This document shows positions 25,951-32,177 of a DNA stretch of 32,177 nt, piece after piece. Source of the DNA: Spirochaetota bacterium (GTDB lineage Bacteria; Spirochaetota; Spirochaetia; Treponematales; Rectinemataceae); assembly GCA_026398595.1 (NCBI GenBank), contig JAPLSO010000057.1, positions 31,403 through 63,579 of the forward strand, given 5' to 3'. Position numbers and translations under genes: made by a program. The notes under the pieces are model-generated. The model was not told the origin of the DNA. It saw nothing but the letters and a program-made list of their open reading frames with translations, and made no database searches. How positions within the stretch are numbered: the first letter of the stretch is position 1; every line of letters starts with the position of its first letter.

Positions 25951-27141
25951 TCAAGGTACGATCTCGATGACCTGGCCGGAGGCGACGGTGTGACCACCCT
26001 CACGGATGGCGAACTTGAGTCCCTTCTCCATGGCGATCGGGTAGATCAGTTCGACGTCGATTTCGGTGTTGTCGCCGGGCATGACCATCTCCTTGCCTTC
26101 GGGCAGACTGACTGTGCCTGTGATATCCGTGGTCCTGAAGTAGAACTGGGGGCGATAGCCGGCAAAGAAGGGACTGTGGCGGCCGCCCTCCTGCTGGCTG
26201 AGGCAGTAGATCTGACCCTTGAACTTCGTATGGGGAGTGATCGAACCCGGCTTGGCCAGAACCTGTCCACGCTCGACTTCCTTTTTGTCGATGCCGCGCA
26301 GCAGGGTGCCGATATTGTCGCCGGCCCGTCCTTCGTCGAGAAGCTTGTTGAACATCTCGATGCCGGTGACGACGGTCTGCCTCGTCGGCTTGATGCCGAT
26401 GATCTCAACATTTTCGTTGAGCTTGACAACACCGCGCTCGACACGACCCGTGACGACGGTTCCGCGTCCGGAGATGGAGAAGACGTCCTCGATGGGCATT
26501 AGAAAGGGCTTGTCGGTAACGCGCACAGGGTCGGGGAAGAAGGAGTCCATGGCATCCAGGAGCTCCTGGATGCACTTGGTCGCTTCGGCGTTGTCCGGCT
26601 CGGCCAGAGCCTTGAAGGCGGAACCCTTGATGATGGGGGTCTTGTCGCCAGGGAACTTCTGGAAAGTGAGGAGATCACGGATCTCTTCCTCCACAAGCTC
26701 AATGAGCTCGGGATCGTCGACGAGATCGATCTTATTGAGGAAAACGAGGACAGAAGGAACACCTACCTGCCGGGCGAGAAGAACGTGCTCACGGGTCTGG
26801 GGCATAACGGAGTCCGGGGCGGAGACGACGACGATAGCCCCGTCCATCTGTGCGGCTCCGGTGATCATGTTCTTTATGTAGTCGGCATGTCCGGGACAGT
26901 CGATATGGGCATAGTGGCGCTTGGCGGACTGATACTCGAGGTGTCGTGTGTTGATCGTGATGCCACGGGCCTTCTCTTCCGGTGCGTTGTCGATGTCGTC
27001 GAACTTGAGGGCCTTGTCGCCGTACTTGCGAGAGCAGTACTGGGTGATGGCGGCGCTGAGCGTCGTCTTTCCGTGGTCGATGTGTCCGATCGTACCGACG
27101 TTCATATGCGGCTTGGTACGCTCGAATTTCTCTTTGGCCAT
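25951..27141 (-). CDS. tuf: Elongation factor Tu
   Basis: This 396-residue GTPase delivers aminoacyl-tRNA to the ribosome. G1 GHIDHGKT is at 19-26, switch I T62 in GITINT, G3 DCPGH at 81-85 and G4 NKID at 136-139. Domains 2 and 3 are complete, ending [19 protein letters not shown]. The sequence reads like treponemal EF-Tu (for example [21 protein letters not shown] and GHTVASGQV). AAGGAGGA precedes the ATG. It has its own promoter and terminator, so it is probably a separate transcript and strongly expressed. Confidence 0.99.
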   Translation of the reverse strand: MAKEKFERTKPHMNVGTIGHIDHGKTTLSAAITQYCSRKYGDKALKFDDIDNAPEEKARGITINTRHLEYQSAKRHYAHIDCPGHADYIKNMITGAAQMDGAIVVVSAPDSVMPQTREHVLLARQVGVPSVLVFLNKIDLVDDPELIELVEEEIRDLLTFQKFPGDKTPIIKGSAFKALAEPDNAEATKCIQELLDAMDSFFPDPVRVTDKPFLMPIEDVFSISGRGTVVTGRVERGVVKLNENVEIIGIKPTRQTVVTGIEMFNKLLDEGRAGDNIGTLLRGIDKKEVERGQVLAKPGSITPHTKFKGQIYCLSQQEGGRHSPFFAGYRPQFYFRTTDITGTVSLPEGKEMVMPGDNTEIDVELIYPIAMEKGLKFAIREGGHTVASGQVIEIVP

Positions 27142-27171
27142 ATGTGTTCCTCCTTGGCTTTATCACCGGCT

Positions 27172-27202
27172 CTTCACGCGCAATCGCGCAGGCCGCGTGA
27201 AG
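27172..27202 (-). promoter_or_regulatory. Hairpin in the tuf leader
   Basis: A perfect 9-bp stem (CTTCACGCG at 27172-27180 with CGCGTGAAG at 27194-27202) lies 30 bp before the tuf start. No T-run follows, so it is not a terminator. It may stabilise the transcript or affect translation. Confidence 0.5.
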
Positions 27203-27264
27203 ACCTTCCGCCGGCCTCCGCCGCCGGTTCGTCAGGCCATATATATTCCTGTTAAGGCTCTCGG

Positions 27265-27293
27265 ATTATAAAAGAACTGTCAACGCTGATCAA
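27265..27293 (-). promoter_or_regulatory. Promoter of tuf
   Basis: On the minus strand TTGATC (27293-27288) and a perfect TATAAT (27270-27265) are separated by 17 bp, placing the start site ~120 bp before tuf. A TTGACA also occurs just inside the spacer but is too close to the -10 to pair with it. Confidence 0.7.
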
Positions 27294-27329
27294 GTGGATG
27301 AGCGCCTCTGTGTCCCTTTTTTGTTTTTT

Positions 27330-29375
27330 CTAGGCTTCGCTTCCGCGTTTGACAGGCTCATAGGCCTCGAATCTGGCCTGAAAATGGGCTTTCCCCCTGC
27401 TGATCGAGCGCAATTCCCCGGCGAAGCCGATGAGAGAACTCATGGGAGCCTTGGCCGAAATCGCCTTTATAGAAAGCCTGTCCTCCACCGATTCCACCCT
27501 CCCTTTCCTGGAAACTATAGCGCTGAGGAGGGCTCCGAAACTTTCCTCCGAGCACTCGATGTCGACAGCCATGACGGGCTCGAGAAGGATGGAGCCAGCC
27601 TCGACGAGGGCCTTTCTCGCCGCCAGGGCTGCCGCGGCTTCGACGGCTGTCTCGCCGTTCCTCCCCGTTCCCGCGGCGGGGGGTACGAGATCGACGATCA
27701 CAGCCTGGAGGCTTTCGAGAGGCCAGCCCTCGAAGGGCCCGGTCGAGGCCGAAGCGAGGGCACCCCGCAAAGCGCTGGCAAGATATTGGGGGGGGATCCT
27801 TACGTTATCGGCCGGAACGACGCTAAAGCCCTCCCCTTTCATTTCCGGACCGAGCCGCAGTTCGACGATTGTCCTGATTCTCTCGCCGCCGAAGTCCCTG
27901 TCGAAGACCTCCCTGGCCGTCACCTGCCGTTTGAGCCGCTCCTTGCAGTTGATGCGAGGGTTGCCTAGACGGACGCCCAAGCCGAATTCCCGCTTTAGGC
28001 GCTCGGCCACGATGCCCAAGTGAAGTTCCCCCTGGCCCGAGACGAGAAACCGTCCTGTCTCCTTTTCTTCCTTGACAAGAAGGGAACTATCCTCGACTGA
28101 CAGGGATTCGAGAGCCTTTCTCAAGAGAGCGAGCTCCTCGGCCGAGGCTGGCTCGACCACCTGGCTGATGACGGGCTCGGGGATGGAGAAGTTCTCGAAG
28201 AGGACGGGAGCCTGACGTCCGCAGAGGGTGGCCCCCGGCTCGATTGTCTGAACCTTGAGCGCGACGATCTCGCCGGGTCCAGCCTCGGCGAGTTCGATCA
28301 GCTCGTCGGCATGGATGCCGAAAAACTTGCGTACGAGGATGTCCTTGCCTGAACGGGCGTCGAAGAACTTCCTTCCCGCCCTGATCGAGCCTGACCATAT
28401 TCTCGTCCAGGCGAAGATATCGCCGGACTCGTCCGCGAGGGTTTTAAAGACGAAGGCGGCGAGGGGGGCCTTGGAATCGGGAGCGAGGACAGGGTCATGC
28501 CCGGCCGAGGGGTAGAGGTTCCCGGGGATGGCGGCCTCGGCAACCGAAGGCAGGTCGGAAAGGACGGCATCCAAAAGGAGTGCCACACTCTCACCGATGA
28601 AAGCCGAACCGCAGAGGACAGGGATGAGATCTCCCCGCTTGGAGGCGGCAGAGAGGGCTTGGGAGAAAAGCCCGGAGGGGACTGCTTTATTCGCCGCGAA
28701 AAGGGCCATGATCCGTTCGTCGCACTCGGCCAGAGACTCGACGAGATCGGCTCTTTCCTTTTCTATAGCTGAGCCACAGCTCTCGGGAAGTCCCCCCTCC
28801 CCATCGAAGCGGAGCATTTCACCCGAGAGGAGATCGACAATCCCAACCCATTTCCTGCCTTCATAGAGGGGAAACTGGACAGCGCGGGCCTTAGGCTCCA
28901 GATCGGACCTGAGGTGCTGCACGACGCCAGGGAAATCGGCTCCCTCCCTGTCCATCTTGTTGACGAAGTATAAGCGCGGCAGAAAGCGATCGGCGCAGGC
29001 TCTGGCAATGACCTCGGTACGCGCCTGGACGCCCGAGACGGCGCAGAGGGCGATGACGGCTCCATCGAGTATGCGCAAGGCTCGCTCGACTTCGATGCCG
29101 AAATCGACATGGCCCGGCGTATCGATGAGGCGGATGGCTGTGCCCTTCCAGTCGAAACGGACGGCTGCCGACTTAACGGTGATGCCATGCCGTCGTTCTA
29201 CGGAGAGATAGTCTGTCGCGGTCGTACCTTTATCTACATCACCCGCCTCGCGGCGTAGACCGGCTAAATAGAGGATCCTCTCCGTGATCGATGTCTTGCC
29301 AGCATCAACATGAGCGAGGACGCCGATGTTGCGGATGTGGTCAGGCTCGGGAAACCCGAGTCTCGCTTTCTCCAT
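27330..29375 (-). CDS. EF-G-family translational GTPase, divergent (TetM-like switch region)
   Basis: All GTPase motifs are present (numbered from the TTG at 29405; subtract ten for ATG 29375): G1 AHVDAGKTS 31-39, VDKGTTATD 57-65, HGITVKSA 73-80, G3 DTPGH 95-99, G4 NKMD 149-152 and G5 SAF 267-269. EF-G domains II-V follow, with GQGELHLGIVAERLKREFG. Canonical EF-G has ERGITI in switch I; here it is RRHGITV, and VDKGTT is the form seen in TetM/TetO-type ribosome-protection GTPases. It occupies the usual fusA position between rpsG and tuf. I chose ATG 29375 (681 aa); neither start has a ribosome-binding site. It may be a specialised or diverged EF-G; translocase activity is unproven, and a canonical fusA probably lies elsewhere. 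Confidence 0.85.
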   Translation of the reverse strand: MEKARLGFPEPDHIRNIGVLAHVDAGKTSITERILYLAGLRREAGDVDKGTTATDYLSVERRHGITVKSAAVRFDWKGTAIRLIDTPGHVDFGIEVERALRILDGAVIALCAVSGVQARTEVIARACADRFLPRLYFVNKMDREGADFPGVVQHLRSDLEPKARAVQFPLYEGRKWVGIVDLLSGEMLRFDGEGGLPESCGSAIEKERADLVESLAECDERIMALFAANKAVPSGLFSQALSAASKRGDLIPVLCGSAFIGESVALLLDAVLSDLPSVAEAAIPGNLYPSAGHDPVLAPDSKAPLAAFVFKTLADESGDIFAWTRIWSGSIRAGRKFFDARSGKDILVRKFFGIHADELIELAEAGPGEIVALKVQTIEPGATLCGRQAPVLFENFSIPEPVISQVVEPASAEELALLRKALESLSVEDSSLLVKEEKETGRFLVSGQGELHLGIVAERLKREFGLGVRLGNPRINCKERLKRQVTAREVFDRDFGGERIRTIVELRLGPEMKGEGFSVVPADNVRIPPQYLASALRGALASASTGPFEGWPLESLQAVIVDLVPPAAGTGRNGETAVEAAAALAARKALVEAGSILLEPVMAVDIECSEESFGALLSAIVSRKGRVESVEDRLSIKAISAKAPMSSLIGFAGELRSISRGKAHFQARFEAYEPVKRGSEA

Positions 29376-29384
29376 AAGATCTAG

Positions 29385-29390
29385 AGTATA
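29385..29390 (-). promoter_or_regulatory. -10 box close to the start of the EF-G-like gene
   Basis: TATACT (29390-29385 on the minus strand, five of six consensus bases) ends nine bases before ATG 29375. No good -35 lies 16-18 bp upstream (TGTTCT is the best). If used, transcription would begin within about five bases of the ATG, or on it. Confidence 0.4.
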
Positions 29391-29413
29391 GGGCGGGAGC
29401 GGCAAATAGAACA

Positions 29414-29432
29414 GCCGCCCAAATCAGGCGGC
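29414..29432. promoter_or_regulatory. GC-rich hairpin upstream of the EF-G-like gene
   Basis: GCCGCC (29414-29419) and GGCGGC (29427-29432) flank a seven-base loop. On the plus strand it is followed by CTTTGATT, on the minus strand by TGTTCTATTT; neither is a clean T-run. Just upstream of the TTG at 29405, it also argues against that codon as the start. Confidence 0.4.
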
Positions 29433-29461
29433 CTTTGATTACGGATTCAGCTTGGCCTGAT

Positions 29462-29494
29462 AAAAAGCCGACAACCCTCGCTAAGCTCGGGCTG
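29462..29494 (-). terminator. Second, degenerate terminator copy downstream of rpsG
   Basis: CAGCCCGAGC and GCGAGGGTTG (29485-29494 with 29472-29481) pair through seven positions plus a tandem G-A mismatch and a wobble. TCGGC and then five T (29466-29462) follow on the minus strand. It holds the same place in its repeat unit as the strong terminator at 29637-29664. Confidence 0.5.
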
Positions 29495-29636
29495 AGAGCC
29501 GTTTAGCGCTTGCTTTTGCTCATCGCCATTTGAAAGCTGCGCCTGCAGCAACACGCGCAGCAGCCCGAGAGAGCAAATAGAGCGCTCGCTTTTCTTTAAC
29601 GCCTTACCACATATACTGAGCGAACGCTTTATTAGC

Positions 29637-29664
29637 AAAACAGGCTCCGCTTTCGCGAAGCCTG
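29637..29664 (-). terminator. Rho-independent terminator after rpsG
   Basis: On the minus strand CAGGCTTCGC-GAAA-GCGGAGCCTG forms a 10-bp stem (one G-U pair) closed by a GNRA tetraloop, followed by TTTT (29640-29637). It lies ~110 bp past the rpsG stop and should end the rpsL-rpsG transcript. Confidence 0.85.
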
Positions 29665-29689
29665 ATAGCCGTCTAGAGGTGGTTTTTAC

Positions 29690-29708
29690 CCATTACCATT
29701 TGTAATGG
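29690..29708 (-). other. Hairpin in the rpsG 3' untranslated region
   Basis: CCATTAC and GTAATGG form a 7-bp stem around five bases. It is present in the rpsG-proximal repeat unit only; the equivalent bases of the other unit no longer pair. Confidence 0.45.
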
Positions 29709-29775
29709 CATCGCCTACAGAAACGCACGCAGTAGCGCGCGAGAGCGAACAAAGCGCTCGCCTTTCTCTAAAGCA

Positions 29776-30246
29776 TTACCACTTATAATGAGCGAACGCT
29801 TTATTCGCTTCGGCCATCTTGTGCATGTCTTCTTTCTTCTTGATGGCGGTGCCGGTGTTGTTGAAAGCGTCGAAAAGTTCATCTGCAAGCTTGTCAGCCA
29901 TGGACTTGCCACTGCGTGAACGGGAAGCAGTGATGAGCCAGCGCATGGCCAGGGCTTCGCGCCTGGACTCGCGGATATCGATGGGGACCTGGTAGGTCGC
30001 GCCGCCGACGCGCCTGGACTTGACCTCAACCATGGGTCTCGCGTTTTCGAGAGCCTTGTTGAAGACGTCGAGGGCGGGGGCCTGGGCTTTCTGCTGAATC
30101 GTGTCGAGAGCGTCGTACATGATCCGTACACAGGTAGCCTTCTTGCCCTGTATCATCATCCTGCAGATGAATTTGGTGACCATCGTCGAATTGTACTTGG
30201 TGTCGGGCGCGTGGCCGCGATCTATGGATTTCTTCTTTCTGCCCAT
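29776..30246 (-). CDS. rpsG: 30S ribosomal protein S7
   Basis: This 156-residue protein organises the 30S head and contacts E-site tRNA. It begins MGRKKKSIDRGHAPDTKYNST and contains EVKSRRVGGATYQVPIDIRESRREALAMRWL, ending KKKEDMHKMAEANKAFAHYKW. Length and ends are normal. It lies 15 bp after rpsL. Its last 30 bp are repeated 172 bp downstream. Confidence 0.98.
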   Translation of the reverse strand: MGRKKKSIDRGHAPDTKYNSTMVTKFICRMMIQGKKATCVRIMYDALDTIQQKAQAPALDVFNKALENARPMVEVKSRRVGGATYQVPIDIRESRREALAMRWLITASRSRSGKSMADKLADELFDAFNNTGTAIKKKEDMHKMAEANKAFAHYKW

Positions 30247-30261
30247 GGTATTCCTCTTTCC

Positions 30262-30636
30262 TTAGGCCTTGGGCTTTTTGGCGCCGTACTTGGAGCGGCC
30301 CTGCTTGCGGTCTTCGACGCCTAAGGTATCCTTGGCGCCTCTGATGATGTGGTAACGAACGCCAGGGAGGTCCTTTACACGGCCTCCACGGACGAGGACC
30401 ACGGAGTGTTCCTGGAGATTGTGGCCAACGCCGGGGATATATGCCGTCACCTCGATGCCATGGGTCAGACGCACACGGGCGACCTTCCTCAGGGCCGAGT
30501 TGGGCTTCTTGGGTGTAACGGTCATGACACGAGTACAGACACCACGGCGCTGGGGGCACTCATTGAGTGCCGGGGCCTTGGTCCGCCACACGTTCGGCTT
30601 CCTGCCGAGACGGATTAGCTGGTTTATCGTAGGCAT
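30262..30636 (-). CDS. rpsL: 30S ribosomal protein S12
   Basis: This 124-residue decoding-centre protein starts at ATG 30636 ([13 protein letters not shown]). The [17 protein letters not shown] loop with K43 and [13 protein letters not shown] with K88 carry wild-type residues at the two classical streptomycin-resistance positions. The open frame extends upstream without a start signal. It is separated from rpoC by 167 bp with a candidate promoter, and is followed closely by rpsG. Confidence 0.97.
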   Translation of the reverse strand: MPTINQLIRLGRKPNVWRTKAPALNECPQRRGVCTRVMTVTPKKPNSALRKVARVRLTHGIEVTAYIPGVGHNLQEHSVVLVRGGRVKDLPGVRYHIIRGAKDTLGVEDRKQGRSKYGAKKPKA

Positions 30637-30714
30637 AAATGCTCTAGACTCCCTTGTGCGGCCTCGACACGTCAGCATCGCGCGGGCCGATAAAATAATT
30701 TCGGGCACTGAGTA

Positions 30715-30740
30715 CCGGAAGAAGCGGTGTGTCCTTCCGG
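30715..30740 (-). promoter_or_regulatory. Hairpin in the rpsL leader
   Basis: CCGGAAG (30715-30721) and CTTCCGG (30734-30740) form a 7-bp stem about 80 bases before rpsL, within the predicted leader. There is no T-run; role unknown. Confidence 0.4.
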
Positions 30741-30747
30741 GCGCTCA

Positions 30748-30777
30748 AATGTACCCTTCCACCTAGAACTCTGTCAA
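30748..30777 (-). promoter_or_regulatory. Candidate promoter of rpsL-rpsG
   Basis: A perfect -35 TTGACA (30777-30772 on the minus strand) is followed after 18 bp by TACATT (30753-30748, four of six). It directly abuts the hairpin after rpoC. Confidence 0.5.
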
Positions 30778-30800
30778 GGGCGGGATTCTTCACCGCCCTT
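30776..30800 (-). terminator. Hairpin after rpoC (possible weak terminator)
   Basis: AAGGGCGG and CCGCCCTT form a perfect 8-bp stem (30776-30783 with 30793-30800) four bases past the rpoC stop. It is followed by GACAGAG rather than a T-run, so read-through into rpsL is likely. Confidence 0.4.
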
Positions 30801-30803
30801 GTA

Positions 30804-32177
30804 CTATTCCGAAACAGCCTCGAAGCCTGAATCGTTTTCGAAAATGGTCTCCTCCTCGAAGGAAGAAGCGTTATCTGCCCTGTCCTCGAGGGCGGGAATC
30901 GGGGCCATTTCCTTCTCGAGCTTGCGTTTTTCCAGAATCTCATTGACAAAACCGTCGAGATCCTCGTGCTCATCGTCGGAGAGCTTGATGTTCTTGTACT
31001 CCTTCATGCCCGTGCCCGCCGGGATAAGGTGGCCGATAATGACATTCTCCTTCAGGCCGCGGAGCTGGTCGACCGAGCCAGCAATCGCTGCGTCCGTGAG
31101 GACCTTGGTCGTCTCCTGGAAGGAGGCGGCCGAGAAGAAGGAGTCGATCTTGAGGGAAGCTCTGGTGATGCCGAGGAGCATGGGGCGGGCAACGGCGGGC
31201 TGTCCGCCTTCCTTCATCACCCTATCGTTCTCCTCGTGGAACTTGTACTTGTCCACCTGCTGACCATAGATGAAGCGCGTGTCGCCGGGCATGACAATCT
31301 CCACCTTCTTCATCATCTGTCGGATGATGACGCCGATGTGCTTGTCATTAATCGTGACGCCCTGGAGGCGATACACCTGCTGGACCTCGTCCATGAGATA
31401 GGCCTGGCAGGCCTGCTCGCCGAGGATGTTGAGAATGTCATGGGGGTTGCGGTTACCATCGCAGAGAAGCTCTCCCGCCTCGACCTGGTCGTTGTCGCGC
31501 ACGAGGAGGCGCCTGCCCATGGGCACCAGATGCTTATATTCCTTGCCGAAGCGGTCGGTGATTACGATGAGGCGCTTGTTCTTGATGTTACCCTTGATGA
31601 AGACTTTGCCTGAAACCATGGCCAGGATGGCGGGATTCTTGGGCTTGCGCGCCTCGAATAGTTCGCCGACGCGGGGCAGGCCGCCCGTGATGTCCATGGC
31701 CTTGGCGCTCTCCTTGAGCATCTTCGCCAGAGTCTTGCCGGCTTTCACTACCTCGCCGTCCTCGACGTTGAGGTAGGCGCCGCCGGGGAGGAGGTACGCG
31801 AAGATCTCGTTGCCCGCCTCGTCGGTGATGATGATGCGCGGCTGCTTGGACTCGCGGTCGGTAGTGAACTCGGTGATCTTCTTGTCGATGTTACTGGTCT
31901 CGGCGTTGATTTCTTCCTTGAGGGTGGAGCCGGGAATGATGTCCTCGAAGCGGACATAGCCGTCGTATTCTGAGATTATGGGATCCGAGAAGGGGTCGAA
32001 GGTGGCGAGTGTCTCGTTGGCAGAAACGACCTGGTTGAACTTGACGGAAACCTCGGAGCCGTTGCGGATGTCGAGCTTCTGCTCCTGGGCGATGAGAAGC
32101 AACCTCGCGGGCGTCCCGCCCGCGACAGGCGCGCCTGTCGAAGCCTCGAGCACCTTGGCATAGGAGATGTCCTTGGC
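30804..32177 (-). CDS. rpoC: RNA polymerase beta' subunit, C-terminal part (partial)
   Basis: The last 457 residues are in the window, and the frame is open to the right edge (first visible residues [17 protein letters not shown]). Visible landmarks are the [19 protein letters not shown] segment, the [29 protein letters not shown] region and [29 protein letters not shown]-type [19 protein letters not shown], all from the beta' C-terminal region. The end is acidic ([27 protein letters not shown]). It leads into rpsL-rpsG as in many bacteria. Confidence 0.97.
   Translation of the reverse strand, partial: AKDISYAKVLEASTGAPVAGGTPARLLLIAQEQKLDIRNGSEVSVKFNQVVSANETLATFDPFSDPIISEYDGYVRFEDIIPGSTLKEEINAETSNIDKKITEFTTDRESKQPRIIITDEAGNEIFAYLLPGGAYLNVEDGEVVKAGKTLAKMLKESAKAMDITGGLPRVGELFEARKPKNPAILAMVSGKVFIKGNIKNKRLIVITDRFGKEYKHLVPMGRRLLVRDNDQVEAGELLCDGNRNPHDILNILGEQACQAYLMDEVQQVYRLQGVTINDKHIGVIIRQMMKKVEIVMPGDTRFIYGQQVDKYKFHEENDRVMKEGGQPAVARPMLLGITRASLKIDSFFSAASFQETTKVLTDAAIAGSVDQLRGLKENVIIGHLIPAGTGMKEYKNIKLSDDEHEDLDGFVNEILEKRKLEKEMAPIPALEDRADNASSFEEETIFENDSGFEAVSE

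Larger units (their letters stand above)
29462..29805 (-). repeat. Tandem 172-bp duplication of the rpsG 3' end and terminator
   Basis: The gap after rpsG consists of two direct units, 29634-29805 (including the last 30 bp of rpsG) and 29462-29633. In transcription order the first 30 bases (rpsG codons and stop) match at 28/30, and the next 64 bases match at 50/64 without gaps. After that similarity fades, but each unit ends in a hairpin plus T-run. A small GAGCG/CGCTC hairpin in one copy is kept as GAGCG/TGCTC (a wobble pair) in the other. No separate gene is supported in 29376-29775. Confidence 0.85.

Noticed and set aside
27330-29405. Naming the GTPase as canonical fusA starting at TTG 29405
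   Set aside because: Switch I differs from canonical EF-G, a hairpin lies just upstream of the TTG, and the ATG at 29375 gives a more usual N-terminus.
29447-29638. 63-codon minus-strand frame starting TTG after rpsG
   Set aside because: It starts at TTG without a ribosome-binding site and arises because the duplicated rpsG end is read in a shifted frame; the matching frame in the other copy stops early and runs inside rpsG.

Overview
The right two thirds of this window is chromosomal core: one long minus-strand run of translation and transcription genes. In transcription order (right to left) it reads rpoC (3' end only), rpsL, rpsG, an EF-G-like GTPase, tuf, then the joined S10, spc and alpha operons from rpsJ to rplQ, closed by a 56-codon zinc-ribbon gene. 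The EF-Tu sequence, rpsD between rpsK and rpoA, secY followed directly by rpmJ (no adk, map or infA), and tuf directly upstream of rpsJ suggest a spirochaete (Spirochaetota, Treponema/Spirochaeta-like) of moderate G+C. The phylum is an inference from protein and gene-order resemblance; no search was run.

The left third, on the plus strand, starts with the last 14 codons of an ABC-transporter ATPase and its terminator. A compact accessory cluster follows at 188-11621: a SNF2-type helicase split by a frameshift, a DUF4391 protein, a beta-class (type III Mod-like) DNA methyltransferase, two different Fic proteins, an AbiEi-type antitoxin, an 18-codon stub that looks like the remains of its AbiEii toxin, and a type III Res helicase-nuclease. 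Genes overlap or nearly touch except for a 73-bp AT-rich gap before abiEi, which holds a good promoter. This is best read as an elaborated type III restriction-modification locus in which toxin-like Fic and AbiE modules sit between mod and res. The Mod target-recognition region is strikingly AT-rich, as expected if specificity has been swapped in.

The two halves converge on a hairpin at 11671-11718 whose T-run faces the ribosomal operon.

In the core region the long run is probably several transcripts. Candidate promoters lie upstream of rpsL, the EF-G-like gene, tuf and rpsJ, and strong intrinsic terminators lie after rpsG and tuf. The rpsJ promoter has its -35 box inside the tuf terminator stem. 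The 400-bp gap after rpsG holds a tandem 172-bp duplication of the rpsG 3' end plus its terminator. The GTPase in the usual fusA position is not a canonical EF-G: its switch I region resembles TetM-type factors.
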